NCBI GenBank assembly: GCA_016714165.1
Contig: JADJNU010000002.1
Location: 372,001-436,000, forward strand
Direction: 5' to 3'
Length of the DNA: 64,000 nucleotides
Source of the DNA: Bdellovibrionales bacterium
GTDB lineage: Bacteria > Bdellovibrionota > Bdellovibrionia > Bdellovibrionales > UBA1609
Position 1 is the stretch's first letter. Each line of letters starts with the position of its first letter. Under the pieces are notes generated by a model. That model searched no databases. It had not been told where the DNA came from and saw only the letters and a list, made by a program, of their open reading frames with translations. Both the position numbers and the translations under genes were made by a program. Shown here in pieces: positions 26,424 through 36,061 of the stretch.

Positions 26424-27249
26424 ACTTTTCGCCTACAATATAGGCAACCCATGCGTCGCAATTCTCGTTGGTGACCTCAGCCCTCGTGAAATCACCATTC
26501 CCGTCACCGCTTTTGGTCGTTCCTTCCCAATAGACATGTGTTTTGCGAAATCCAACTTCTTCCATAATGTCTCTCAACTCAGGGATAGACCACATTCTCC
26601 AATCGTAAGAAAACACATTTTTTCGTTTTTTCCCTTCACCCTTGATCTTGAAATGAATGTGAAAAATGGCATGATGAGTGATAGCATCGAAACTCTCTTG
26701 ATCCCAAAAATAAGAAAACCCCTTGTGCACCACCTGCTCTACGTTGGGTTCCTGACAGGCCGGCCCACCAAAACAATCGACTATGAAAAGTCCTCCCTCG
26801 TTCAGACAAGAAAGCGCATTAGAAAAATACTCCCTCATAGAAGAGCGAGTCTTAAAAATAAAATAGGAGAAATTCATGGCCACTATGATGTCGGCCTTGG
26901 CAAGTTTTTTTGATAATACATTCTCGTTGTAGATCTGTACGTTTCTCTGTTGTGCAGGCTTGAGTCTTGCCAAATGGTGAGTCTTTCCATAGTTGGTAGG
27001 CTCCTGATCCAAATCAATTCCAACTCCAAGATGAGAAGGATGGAGTTTCACCCATTCACATAAGATAGAGAAAGTTCCACAGAAATCTTCCCGGAGAACG
27101 ATCGGTTTTTTTCCTTTTAACTCTTTATAAACGTCTCGCAAAAATAAAACATCGGTGTCGGGAGATTGAACTGATTTGAGATAATAGGCATATTTATCAA
27201 AATTATCGGATTTACCAGATTTAATCGCACCTTTTCCATTTTTACTCAT
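26422..27249 (-). CDS. Class I SAM-dependent methyltransferase
   Basis: The protein has 275 residues. Motif I is weak but recognisable as LREDFCGTFSILCEW, followed by LGVGIDLDQEPTNYG (the acidic end of strand 2), ADIIVAMNFSYFIF (motif II region) and LNEGGLFIVDCFGG (motif III). The FCGTF and NFSYFIF wording matches a group of uncharacterised bacterial methyltransferases; the substrate is unknown. It is the gene before the prolyl oligopeptidase, with no sign of a functional link beyond position. Confidence 0.8.
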   Translation of the reverse strand: MSKNGKGAIKSGKSDNFDKYAYYLKSVQSPDTDVLFLRDVYKELKGKKPIVLREDFCGTFSILCEWVKLHPSHLGVGIDLDQEPTNYGKTHHLARLKPAQQRNVQIYNENVLSKKLAKADIIVAMNFSYFIFKTRSSMREYFSNALSCLNEGGLFIVDCFGGPACQEPNVEQVVHKGFSYFWDQESFDAITHHAIFHIHFKIKGEGKKRKNVFSYDWRMWSIPELRDIMEEVGFRKTHVYWEGTTKSGDGNGDFTRAEVTNENCDAWVAYIVGEK

Positions 27250-27334
27250 TCACCACGACCCAAAATTTTAAGGTTATTGTCACAAGAAGAGGACTCTCTT
27301 CAATAAAAAAATCTCAATTTTTTAAGTTTGATAT

Positions 27335-28390
27335 TCAAGGAGCTTCCTCAAGAAGCTCAAGAACAGCTTGTTTGATATCGCTCACCTGTGGCACTGTCGC
27401 CTCCTCCAAATTTGGATGCAACCCAATACCAGGAAGATTCTTTGCTGCCAATACCCGAGGAGCAGCCAAGAGCTCATAAAAAAGCTCCCTCGTCATTCGA
27501 CAGGCTAGGTGTTCTCCAAAATTTGTCACCTCGGTGTCCTCGTTGACAAACAAAACACGGCCCGAACGCCTCACCGACTCTCGTATTGTCTCCCAATCGT
27601 AGGGAACAAGACTTCGCAGATCAATCACTTCAATATTGATTCCATCCCCCTTGAGTTCATCGGCAACCTGATTGCACATGAGGAGGTTTCTTCCATACGT
27701 AATAACCGAAAGGGCCCGACCATGGCGAGTGATCTTTGCCTTTCCAATTGGCACCGCGTACTCAACCAATTCTGGCCATTGAGGTCGCCATTGACTACGA
27801 TCTCCAACGGGAGCATCAATCATTTTCTTCAATTGCTTTTCATCCTCGGGCTCACCGGGAAGCAACTCCTCCCCTCTGACACGCATGAGAGCTTTTGGCT
27901 TTAAAAATAACACGGGATTGGGGTCCTGAACGGCCGAGATCATCAAGCCATAGGCGTCCAATGGTGTGCTCGGAAAAACCACTTTCCATCCAGGAAGACG
28001 AGTGGCCCAAGCATCAAAACTGTGGCTATGGTAAATCGATCCTCGAATACCCGCTCCGACCGGGGTCATCACGACGATCGGAAGATGATAGGCCCCGTTT
28101 GAAACCCAATGGGTATTGCCCGCAATCTTTAACAAATCAATTGTGTTAAAGATGTAATCACCGAACTGAATTTCAGCAACGCATCGATCTCCAGCTAAAC
28201 CGAGGCCTATTGCCATTCCAATAATGCCTCTCTCGTCCAGGGGCGAATTCCAAGAAGTCTCCAAACCTTGAGTTGCCGTAAAAACACCGCCCAGAGGGGG
28301 GCCAACGTCCTGGCCAAACACATCTTTCAGATCTAAGTTCGTTTCACAGTAATGCAAAGCCATGCGGATCGCCTGTGCCATATTCGCCAT
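27335..28390 (-). CDS. 2-oxoacid dehydrogenase E1 component, beta subunit
   Basis: The beta subunit pairs with E1 alpha to decarboxylate a 2-oxoacid on thiamine diphosphate and pass the acyl group to the lipoyl E2. The family pattern is complete: GLETSWNSPLDERGIIGMAIG, VAEIQFGDYIFNTID, PVGAGIRGSIYHSHS and DLRSLVPYDWETI. The substrate could be branched-chain 2-oxoacids or pyruvate and cannot be fixed from this. ATG 28388-28390 has GGAG upstream. The E1 alpha gene ends 25 bases upstream, so the two form an operon; no E2 or E3 gene is in the window. Confidence 0.92.
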   Translation of the reverse strand: MANMAQAIRMALHYCETNLDLKDVFGQDVGPPLGGVFTATQGLETSWNSPLDERGIIGMAIGLGLAGDRCVAEIQFGDYIFNTIDLLKIAGNTHWVSNGAYHLPIVVMTPVGAGIRGSIYHSHSFDAWATRLPGWKVVFPSTPLDAYGLMISAVQDPNPVLFLKPKALMRVRGEELLPGEPEDEKQLKKMIDAPVGDRSQWRPQWPELVEYAVPIGKAKITRHGRALSVITYGRNLLMCNQVADELKGDGINIEVIDLRSLVPYDWETIRESVRRSGRVLFVNEDTEVTNFGEHLACRMTRELFYELLAAPRVLAAKNLPGIGLHPNLEEATVPQVSDIKQAVLELLEEAP

Positions 28391-28414
28391 CAGAATTTTC
28401 TCCAGTCCGCGTTT

Positions 28415-29539
28415 TCATTTTCGAAATACACGTGCTCCCAAATACTCTCTCTCGATGGAGGAGCTTCGAGGCGCACCAATTTCCTGTGCTTCTTTGGCTT
28501 CTGCTTCATATTCCTTCCAAAGAGACTGAGCCTGTCGATCTGTTAAAATTCCTGCTCGCTTCAATTTCTCTTCGAAAATTTCTATGCAATCTTCCTCCTG
28601 TCGCCGAGTAGCTCCATCAGCAGAGGAGTGACCATAAAGACGCGAAACCTTGGCCTCAAGTAGGACAGGCCTTCTCTTAAGCCGGATATAATCAAGGGAT
28701 TCGCGTAGCTTTATATAGGACTCGATGGGATCGTTTCCATTGATCACCAGGGTTTTCATGTTAAAGGCCTTGCCACGATCAGCGACATGATTTTCGCCAT
28801 GTTGCCCTTCGAAAGCTGTTGAAATTCCCCAACGATTATTTTGAACCGTGATAAGCATTGGCAATTCAGAGCCCTTTCGCGAAGCCCAGACCAAACAACT
28901 CGCGAAATCACCTTCGGCGGTACCAGCATCTCCCCCCGTAACGATGGTGACGCCTTGACCACCGAAGCGTCGTTGGGACCACGCTGTCCCCAACGCAATG
29001 GGGTACTGAACCTCTATTGGCGAAGACACCGGAGTGACATTCATTTCTGGAAAACAATAATGGTTAGCAAAATTTCTTCCGCCTGTGCAAGGATCAGTGG
29101 ACTTGTTCATGATCAATCTGATGGAATCGATCATAGGCATCCCCATCGCAACCAAAGTTGGTGAGCACCGATAATGGAGATGCAAGAAATCGTAGGCAGG
29201 ACCCTTGCCCTTGTGAATCAAAAGCCCAAGCGGAACACCAAAGGCTTCCTCTCCTGGTCCGCCAATCCAAAAATAGGCATCTCCCGCCTTATATATCTTG
29301 ATAAGACGATCCTCCAGAACTCGCGACTTCACCATCAAACGATGGATATTCAATAATAGATCCTTGGGCAAATCCAATTTTGAATTTCCCCTCGACTTTT
29401 TTGCTCCACCTTCAGGTACGGAAGTCTTCTTTTTCTTCACCTTTACCTTTACCTTTGCCTTTGCCTTTGAAGAGGCCATCTTGGGGCCTTGAAAGCTCTT
29501 CTTTTTTTCCTTGCCGCGTGCTGTTTGCACACTTGACAT
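28415..29539 (-). CDS. 2-oxoacid dehydrogenase E1 component, alpha subunit
   Basis: The thiamine-diphosphate motif runs from GGDAGTAEGDF to VQNNRWGIST (the GDG-to-NN pattern with GDA). HLHYRCSPTLVAMGM and RVSRLYGHSSADGATRR also fit E1 alpha. The first 50 residues are a basic, low-complexity extension with alternating Lys and Ala/Val (SKAKAKVKVKVKKKK), absent from typical E1 alpha. The start ATG 29537-29539 follows GAGGTAGTC and includes this extension. A second ATG at 29479 would keep the Lys tract. First gene of the E1 alpha-beta pair. Confidence 0.92.
   Translation of the reverse strand: MSSVQTARGKEKKKSFQGPKMASSKAKAKVKVKVKKKKTSVPEGGAKKSRGNSKLDLPKDLLLNIHRLMVKSRVLEDRLIKIYKAGDAYFWIGGPGEEAFGVPLGLLIHKGKGPAYDFLHLHYRCSPTLVAMGMPMIDSIRLIMNKSTDPCTGGRNFANHYCFPEMNVTPVSSPIEVQYPIALGTAWSQRRFGGQGVTIVTGGDAGTAEGDFASCLVWASRKGSELPMLITVQNNRWGISTAFEGQHGENHVADRGKAFNMKTLVINGNDPIESYIKLRESLDYIRLKRRPVLLEAKVSRLYGHSSADGATRRQEEDCIEIFEEKLKRAGILTDRQAQSLWKEYEAEAKEAQEIGAPRSSSIEREYLGARVFRK
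29435..29470 (-). repeat. Hexamer repeat coding for the Lys-rich start of E1 alpha
   Basis: Repeated CTTTAC/CTTTGC units (plus strand) encode alternating Lys with Val or Ala. It is one of several 6-base tandem tracts in the window. Confidence 0.8.
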
Positions 29540-29621
29540 GACTACCTCTAAATATTTTCGTGGGACACGATCTATGTCCCACAGAGTTACCGATCCTATT
29601 CTTTCTTGTCAAAACCAATAG

Positions 29622-31892
29622 TCAGTTTGTTTTATCTTCTATTTTTGAGTTTCCAGGTTTGGCGCCTATTGTGACCGTAGGACTTGAATTGTATTCTGCT
29701 AACAGATCAGCAGCAATATCTACGGCTTCTTGAACATCAGGACGCTTAAGATACTTCTCCTTGCGCTGCTCTCTCGTCAAATTGGTATCCTCATCGTCAA
29801 TTCCAGAAGAATCCGGATCCACAGCTTCTCCAGACGCAAGAGCAGGGATAGATTTCTCTGAAGAGTTGGGAGCTGAATTCGCTGGCTGACCCTTTTTGTC
29901 TCCGGCCACCTTGCCTGAATTATCAGACTTATCCGTTTTACTGCCCTTTCCGGACTTGTCTAACTTTCCGGGACCCTCGCCCTTTTTTGCCTGAGTCTTG
30001 AGTTTATACTGCTCGGCCACATCAATAATGTGTCCGCGCTTCTTCGCCTTAGCAATCTCTGTCTCGAGTTTCTTAAATTCCTCGCTCGACTTTATTCTCA
30101 AAGCCGACTTCCTTCGCAAAACCCCCATCAACTCAGGACTGACGGGTTTCCACGCTCCCTCCCCTTCAGCAACATAGGCTTTGCGCGAGAGAAACGGAGC
30201 AACTTGTTTTGGAGGCAAAGAATAGTCAAGATTCTTCTCTCCAATTTCATCTGTTGAGTAAGCACTCGGCATCACAACATCCGAATCCACTCCAACATGC
30301 TGAGTTGATTTGCCACCAGCAGTGAAGAACATACCCACCGTGGTTTTCATTGCTCCAAGCCCCTGAGGCAGTTTTTCAACTGACTGCACAGTGCCCTTTC
30401 CAAAAGTGTGGTCACCACCAACAATGACGGCTCTCTTGTAGTCTTTCAAAGCTCCAGATACAATTTCTGAAGCGCTTGCTGAAACCCGGCTAATCAATAC
30501 GACCAGAGGTCCTGCCCAATCCACATCCGGATCCCTATCGGGAAGAACGAGTGGTTCCTGACTTTCGAGGTCTCGACTCGATTGCTTGACGACATTTCCA
30601 ACTCTGAAGAAAAGACCGGCGATTCGTACGGCATCATCAAGCGAACCTCCACCATTGCCACTGAGATCCAGAACCATTGCATCGGCCTTTTTCTCACGAG
30701 CTTCTGCAAGGAGTTTTTTCATATCGTCAGCCGCCGAGCGTCCCTTTTTTCGGCTATCCGAATAAAACGAGGGAAGAGTTAACAGGGCAATTTTCTTCTT
30801 GTTCCCATTGAGCTCACGATCAAAATAAGAAATCTGCGCGGCTTCGTCTTCCAGCTTGATCTTGTCTCGAGAAAGAACGACTTGAAAGCGTTTGCTGCCA
30901 TCAGCCTCTTTGCGAAGAATTGTGAGCTTAACCTTGGTGCCCTTCTTTCCTCGTATCAAACGCACAACATCTCTTAAATCCATTTCAATGACGTTTTGAG
31001 CTTCGCCCTCTTCGCCCTGGGTCACCTCAATAATCTTATCCTTGGGTTTGAGCTTTCCTGATTCGTAAGCGGCTCCTCCTGCAATGAGCTGCTCAATGAC
31101 AGTAAAACCATCCTGAGAACTTAAAGTCGCACCTATCCCCTCCAACGACAAAGCCATCTGAATCTCAAAATCTTCGAGAGCATCCTTCGAAAGATATGAG
31201 GTGTGTGGGTCCAAGGCCCTCGCAAAGGAATCAAGATAATTAGACCAAACCTCTCGTTCCGGTGTTTCTTCAATTCGATGCAAAACTCTCTCGTAGTTTC
31301 TTATCACCCGTTGCTTGGACTCATCCAGAGACATATCTGAGGCCATATAGCTAGCCACTTGGTACTGAAGATAGTTTTCATGAAATGCATTTAATTCTGC
31401 CAAATTTTTTGGACGCTTGCGTTTCTCTGGGTCTAAAACAAACTTTATATTAGGGTTAAACTTAAACTTAGGACCCAGAGCCTTTTTAACGAAGGCCACT
31501 CTCTCTGCCATCCTTTTAACAAAAAGCGCATTTATTTTGGTGATGGCCGAACAATCGTTGACTCGCAATTTCTCAAATAAATGAAAGGTGAGATTGTTGA
31601 CGTCAGCCTCATCTTTTTCAAAGAGGTACATTTTACTTCCATCGAGGCGCTTAATAAATTGATCCGTCGTTCGCCTTTCAAGATTTGGAGCACGAATGCT
31701 CGTAAAATTTATATGACGACTAAGGTAACGCTGCTGAATCTCATACAAGTGCTCACACCTTAACTCCAAAACCTGAGGGCTCATCAGCTGCGCCTGCACC
31801 AAGCGTGAACTGCTCGCAGTCGCACAGACGATGAACAAAACGGCCCAGACAGATCTCAAAAATTGGCCTGACCTCTGTATCTTCTGATTCAT
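29622..31892 (-). CDS. prc: Carboxy-terminal (tail-specific) processing protease
   Basis: Prc/Tsp is a periplasmic S41 serine protease that trims C-termini and degrades tagged or loose proteins. Residues 1-35 form a signal peptide. The N-terminal helical domain has YLSRHINF and FIKRLDGSKMYLFEKDE, as in E. coli Tsp. A PDZ domain follows (LSLEGIGATLSSQDGFTVIE and VIEMDLRDVVRLIRGKKG). The catalytic pair is Ser in VSASASEIVSGAL and Lys in FGKGTVQSVEKLP. The C-terminal part has a Lys/Gly-rich linker (TQAKKGEGPGKLDKSGKGS) before a final helical segment. The length of 756 is slightly above the family mean. Confidence 0.93.
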   Translation of the reverse strand: MNQKIQRSGQFLRSVWAVLFIVCATASSSRLVQAQLMSPQVLELRCEHLYEIQQRYLSRHINFTSIRAPNLERRTTDQFIKRLDGSKMYLFEKDEADVNNLTFHLFEKLRVNDCSAITKINALFVKRMAERVAFVKKALGPKFKFNPNIKFVLDPEKRKRPKNLAELNAFHENYLQYQVASYMASDMSLDESKQRVIRNYERVLHRIEETPEREVWSNYLDSFARALDPHTSYLSKDALEDFEIQMALSLEGIGATLSSQDGFTVIEQLIAGGAAYESGKLKPKDKIIEVTQGEEGEAQNVIEMDLRDVVRLIRGKKGTKVKLTILRKEADGSKRFQVVLSRDKIKLEDEAAQISYFDRELNGNKKKIALLTLPSFYSDSRKKGRSAADDMKKLLAEAREKKADAMVLDLSGNGGGSLDDAVRIAGLFFRVGNVVKQSSRDLESQEPLVLPDRDPDVDWAGPLVVLISRVSASASEIVSGALKDYKRAVIVGGDHTFGKGTVQSVEKLPQGLGAMKTTVGMFFTAGGKSTQHVGVDSDVVMPSAYSTDEIGEKNLDYSLPPKQVAPFLSRKAYVAEGEGAWKPVSPELMGVLRRKSALRIKSSEEFKKLETEIAKAKKRGHIIDVAEQYKLKTQAKKGEGPGKLDKSGKGSKTDKSDNSGKVAGDKKGQPANSAPNSSEKSIPALASGEAVDPDSSGIDDEDTNLTREQRKEKYLKRPDVQEAVDIAADLLAEYNSSPTVTIGAKPGNSKIEDKTN

Positions 31893-32199
31893 AGAATTCC
31901 TCGTTTGATAAATTGAATATCTCTTATCACTTCATCGGCAACAAGAACGCTAATCTATCGTATCATTTGTCCTTTATCAGCTACCTCGACAATTGACCAG
32001 ATGATATCTTCTGAGCGCCCGCCATCTCACGATCGTTTGGGAATCGTTTGCTCAATTAGCCTGTCCTCCGGGGCAGAAAACAGAAGCAGCGCGACAATTA
32101 TTATGCGGCGAGATAAGAATGGAGCCAAGATGGCAGATCACGTCGCATCATGTTGTCAATGTGGGCTTCGCATTGCATCACGTTACCGTTCCATTCAAA
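31893..32199. other. Intergenic region upstream of prc
   Basis: This holds 307 bases between prc and the end of topA. Short open frames on the plus strand have no ribosome site or family. It probably carries the prc promoter; I see no clear element. Confidence 0.4.
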
Positions 32200-34974
32200 T
32201 CAATCTCTTCGATCCACCTTCTCAGTGGATGCCCGGCGCACATAACTCTTTTTTGCGGGCACCGAAGGAATCTTTTCGCTCTCAAGCTCCTTGATTTTTG
32301 ATCTTGATTTTGGCTTTGCTTTTGGTTTTGGTTTTGGTTTTGGCCTGCTCTCAGATTTTGCCACTGTGGCGACGCTTTTCCCTCTCGTTTTCTCGGCCTT
32401 TTTTACCGCCTTTTTATCTCCACCAAGTTTTTGGTTGATCAATCCCAAAGCCATTTCCAAAGTGAGTGATTCAGGGTTCATCTTCTCAATCAGCGAGGCA
32501 TTTATTTTGCCACACTTCACATAGGGCCCATACTTGCCCGCAAACAAGTTAATCTCCTCTCCTGTCTCAGGGTGTTTCCCTAACTCCTTCAAAGGCTGCG
32601 CTTTGCCTCGAAGCTTTTTTTCCTGCGCAAGAAGCTCAAGCGCAAAGCCCAAGTCCACTTGAAAAAAATCCTGCGTTTTTGGCACAGACCGAAAATCTCC
32701 ATCGTGCACAATGTACGGACCAAATCGTCCAAGCCCCTTTTTGATTTCCTTTTTTGTCTCTGGATGAAGCCCAAGTACCTTCGGCAATTCTAGCAATTGA
32801 AGAGCCTGATCAAGAGTCACTTTTTCGGGTGGAAGAGTGACAGGCAAAGCCATTCGCTTTGGTTTCTCATTCTCTCCCTGACTGTCACCCAGCTGCACAT
32901 AGGGTCCGTATCGACCCGACAACACATAAACAGATTTTCCCGTCACAGGATCCTGTCCTAAGGCATCCGCCCTATTTATTTTTTGGTCGATCAGTTTGTT
33001 GGCAATTTCAGAAGTGATGTCTCCTGGAAATTGATTATCGGGCAAGGAAGCGCAAACTTCCTCTCCCGTTTTTGGCTCCACTCGACAAACATAGGCCCCG
33101 TAGCGCCCAATTCTGAAACTCAACTTTTCAAGGCCCTCTAAAACAATCGCACGCGAATCATCAGTTATCGATTTTTCCCTTTGGGCGACTTGGTTTCTAA
33201 GGCCACGATCTCCAAAGTAGACGCTCTTCAAATATTTTCTATGATCCAAGTCCCCTTGAGCCACTTCATCCAAGGATTTTTCCATCTCAGACGTGAAACT
33301 CACATCGACGTAGTCTGGAAGATGGTTGCTCAAAAGCTTTGATACCACTAGCGCGGTAAAAGTTGGAACGAGGGCATTGCTCACTTTCTTGACGTAACCC
33401 CGATCCTGAATCGTCCCGATGATGGCCGCATAAGTTGAGGGGCGCCCGATGCCTTCTTTTTCCATGGTTTGGACCAAAGTTGCCTCCGTGTATCTTGCGG
33501 GAGGTTTTGTCTCATGTTCGGTCGATTTTAAATCACGGCCGAGAATCGTTTCTCCCACTTTCAGGGGAGGTAAGCGCATTTCTCTATTGTCCAATGCAGC
33601 TTCAGGATCATCGCTCCCTTCGACATAGGCCTTTAGATATCCAGGAAATTCAATCGTCATACCTGAAGCCGAAAATACCGCATCTTCTACCGCGAATTTA
33701 ACGCTCACTTGTTTCTGACGGGCATTGACCATTTGGCTGGCCACCGTCCGTTTCCAAATAAGATCATAGAGTTTAAACTGAGACCCGTCGAGTTCTGCAT
33801 CCTCTGGTTTGATAAACTGGGTCCCGGCCGGACGAATAGCTTCATGGGCCTCTTGAGCTCCCTTCGCCTTTTTTCCTGAATAGTCACGTGGCGTATCGGG
33901 AAGATAGTCCTTTCCATACAAATCAAGGATACAGCTCCGTGCTGCCTCAATCGCCTGCTGAGAGAGGTTGGTAGAATCTGTACGCATGTAAGTGATAAAG
34001 CCTTTTTCGTAAAGCTTCTGAGCGAACTCCATGGTTTCGCGTGAACTGTATCCCAACTTGCGATTCGCTTCCTGCTGAAGGGTTGAAGTGATAAAAGGCG
34101 GATATGGTTTGCGCGAAACGGGTTTTTCTTCAACCTCTGAGACCTTAAACGGCTTTCCTTTGAGGTCATTCACTAGCTTGTCAGCAGCTGTTCGATCAAG
34201 GGCGACCACCGAAGAAGCTCTTTCAATTGAAAGCTTTCCAGTCCGACTGTCAAAATCCTTTCCAACAGCTATCTTTTTATCTCCCAGGCCAACCAAACGA
34301 GTCTCAAACTCAATTTTATCCTTTTCGCACTTCGATGATATTCCCCAATATTGAGATTTCACAAAGCGAATCCGCTGGTGTTCTCGTTCCGCAATCAGCC
34401 TCACGGCCACTGATTGAACTCTTCCAGCAGAAAGGCCATAGGCGACCTTCTTCCAGAGCAAAGGAGAAATGGTGTAACCCACCAAACGATCCAAAATACG
34501 ACGTGCTTCCTGGGCTCTCACCAAATTATCGTCGATATCACGAAAACTACTCAGGGCCTTTTCGATGGCACCTTTTGTGATTTCATGAAAGACCATGCGT
34601 TTTATTGGAACGCGAGGTTTCAATACCTCAACCAAGTGCCAACTGATGCTCTCTCCCTCCCGGTCTTCGTCCGTTGCAAGAATGAGTTCGTCAGCATCCT
34701 TTAATCTGTCTTTTAATTCTTTGACAATCTTCAGCTTTGTTTTCGGAATGCAGTAAACAGGTTCAAAACCTTCGTCCACATTCACCCCAAGGCTGGCCCA
34801 TTGCTCCTTTTTTACCTTTTCAGGAATATCCTTTGCGGATTGGGGCAAATCTCTGACATGTCCCATACAGGACTCGACCACAAATCCCTTTCCTAAAAAT
34901 TTCCTAATCGTTCGCGCCTTTGTGGGCGACTCAACGATGACCAACTTGATCCCGGTATCAGGTGATTTTGCCAT
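32200..34974 (-). CDS. topA: DNA topoisomerase I
   Basis: TopA relaxes negative supercoils. The Toprim domain begins KLVIVESPTKA, with ATDEDREGESISWH; the catalytic tyrosine is in GFITYMRTDSTNLS. The C-terminus has no zinc fingers. It carries three to four repeats of the type HPETGEEINLFAGKYGPYVK and RFGPYIVHDG, the topoisomerase C-terminal repeat, then a basic tail PKPKPKPKAKPKSRSK. The tail could hold DNA or RNA polymerase. The start ATG 34972-34974 gives MAKSPDTGIK; a GGAG lies 12 bases upstream, slightly far. Confidence 0.95.
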   Translation of the reverse strand: MAKSPDTGIKLVIVESPTKARTIRKFLGKGFVVESCMGHVRDLPQSAKDIPEKVKKEQWASLGVNVDEGFEPVYCIPKTKLKIVKELKDRLKDADELILATDEDREGESISWHLVEVLKPRVPIKRMVFHEITKGAIEKALSSFRDIDDNLVRAQEARRILDRLVGYTISPLLWKKVAYGLSAGRVQSVAVRLIAEREHQRIRFVKSQYWGISSKCEKDKIEFETRLVGLGDKKIAVGKDFDSRTGKLSIERASSVVALDRTAADKLVNDLKGKPFKVSEVEEKPVSRKPYPPFITSTLQQEANRKLGYSSRETMEFAQKLYEKGFITYMRTDSTNLSQQAIEAARSCILDLYGKDYLPDTPRDYSGKKAKGAQEAHEAIRPAGTQFIKPEDAELDGSQFKLYDLIWKRTVASQMVNARQKQVSVKFAVEDAVFSASGMTIEFPGYLKAYVEGSDDPEAALDNREMRLPPLKVGETILGRDLKSTEHETKPPARYTEATLVQTMEKEGIGRPSTYAAIIGTIQDRGYVKKVSNALVPTFTALVVSKLLSNHLPDYVDVSFTSEMEKSLDEVAQGDLDHRKYLKSVYFGDRGLRNQVAQREKSITDDSRAIVLEGLEKLSFRIGRYGAYVCRVEPKTGEEVCASLPDNQFPGDITSEIANKLIDQKINRADALGQDPVTGKSVYVLSGRYGPYVQLGDSQGENEKPKRMALPVTLPPEKVTLDQALQLLELPKVLGLHPETKKEIKKGLGRFGPYIVHDGDFRSVPKTQDFFQVDLGFALELLAQEKKLRGKAQPLKELGKHPETGEEINLFAGKYGPYVKCGKINASLIEKMNPESLTLEMALGLINQKLGGDKKAVKKAEKTRGKSVATVAKSESRPKPKPKPKAKPKSRSKIKELESEKIPSVPAKKSYVRRASTEKVDRRD
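32307..32344 (-). repeat. Hexamer repeat coding for the Lys-Pro tail of TopA
   Basis: TTTTGG-type units in tandem (plus strand) encode PKPKPKPKAK. Copy-number change would keep frame. Confidence 0.8.
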
Positions 34975-35170
34975 GAGTATTGTTATCTCCGATTTGACCA
35001 GAACCCCTTGCCGCACAAACTCTCAAGATATCTATATATAAACAATACAGACACGACGGATAACCAAGATCGGCGCAGGGCTCCTTATATTCTTTGATCT
35101 CTGGCAATAAGATAGGAGATGTCGCGAAATAGATTCAAGTCCTTATTGAGAAAAGGTAATATATCCTTTC

Positions 35171-35995
35171 ATGACTCAGCGCAAACTCGACCTTGGAGCA
35201 GCCATGAAAAGCCTCGGCCACCTGGTGAACCACAAAATAAGGGTTCTATTTTCTGACATCGACGACACAATTACCACAAACGGGAAGTTAAGACCTGAAG
35301 CTTACAAAGCGATTTGGGATTTGCATGATCATGGCATCTTTGTCGTACCAGTCACGGGAAGGCCAGCGGGTTGGTGCGAAATGATTGCCCGATTCTGGCC
35401 CGTAGCTGGTGTCATCGGCGAAAACGGAGGCTTTTACTTTCGGTACTCGGCTGAAACTAAGAAAATGAAACGCTTCTTTTGCCTCGACGCAAAAACAAGG
35501 TCTGCTCATCAAAAGACGCTCGAAATAATAAGGGACGAGATTCTCAGGGAAGTTCCAGAGTCCGCCGTGGCCTCCGATCAATTTTCTCGTATCTGTGATC
35601 TTGCCATCGATTTTTGTGAGGATATCCCTCCCCTCAGCAATCAGGCCATCAAAAAAATCGTCTCGATTTTCGAGAAACATGGTGCGATAGCCAAAGTGAG
35701 TTCAATTCATGTCAATGGGTGGTTCGGAGATTACGATAAACTTTCCACTTGTCGAGAGTTCTGCCGCAATGAATTCGGTTGGAATTTGTCCGACCGCCTT
35801 AACGAAACAGCTTTTGTCGGTGACTCTCCCAATGATGAGCCCATGTTTTCATTTTTTAAGCATTCATTTGCCGTGGCAAATATCCGTAATTTTTTAAATG
35901 ATCTTAAATATCTGCCCCACTATGTCACGACTGCAGAAGGCGGGGAAGGCTTTGCCGAGCTTGCAAACAGGCTGATTGCGACCAAACAAAGCTAA
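35171..35995 (+). CDS. HAD-superfamily phosphatase (Cof/SPP-like)
   Basis: The nucleophile motif is VLFSDIDDTITTNG, motif II is VPVTGRPAGW, and the last motif is AFVGDSPNDEPMFSFF, so all four HAD motifs are present. The type C2 cap in the middle (GVIGENGGFYF to KVSSIHVNGWFG) resembles sucrose- or mannosyl-3-phosphoglycerate-phosphatase-like members. The substrate is unknown. Start ATG 35171, with AAAAGG about 12 bases upstream; the DIDD motif lies about 32 residues in. It converges with tex. Confidence 0.85.
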   Translation: MTQRKLDLGAAMKSLGHLVNHKIRVLFSDIDDTITTNGKLRPEAYKAIWDLHDHGIFVVPVTGRPAGWCEMIARFWPVAGVIGENGGFYFRYSAETKKMKRFFCLDAKTRSAHQKTLEIIRDEILREVPESAVASDQFSRICDLAIDFCEDIPPLSNQAIKKIVSIFEKHGAIAKVSSIHVNGWFGDYDKLSTCREFCRNEFGWNLSDRLNETAFVGDSPNDEPMFSFFKHSFAVANIRNFLNDLKYLPHYVTTAEGGEGFAELANRLIATKQS

Positions 35996-36033
35996 CCAAA
36001 TCCAAATCCAAACCCAAAACCAAATAAATCAAA
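35996..36033. repeat. Intergenic CAAATC-type repeat between HAD gene and tex
   Basis: Degenerate CAAATC/CAAACC copies fill most of the 66-base convergent gap. Confidence 0.7.
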
Positions 36034-36061
36034 CACCACGAGAGCAACAAACGAAAGTGCC

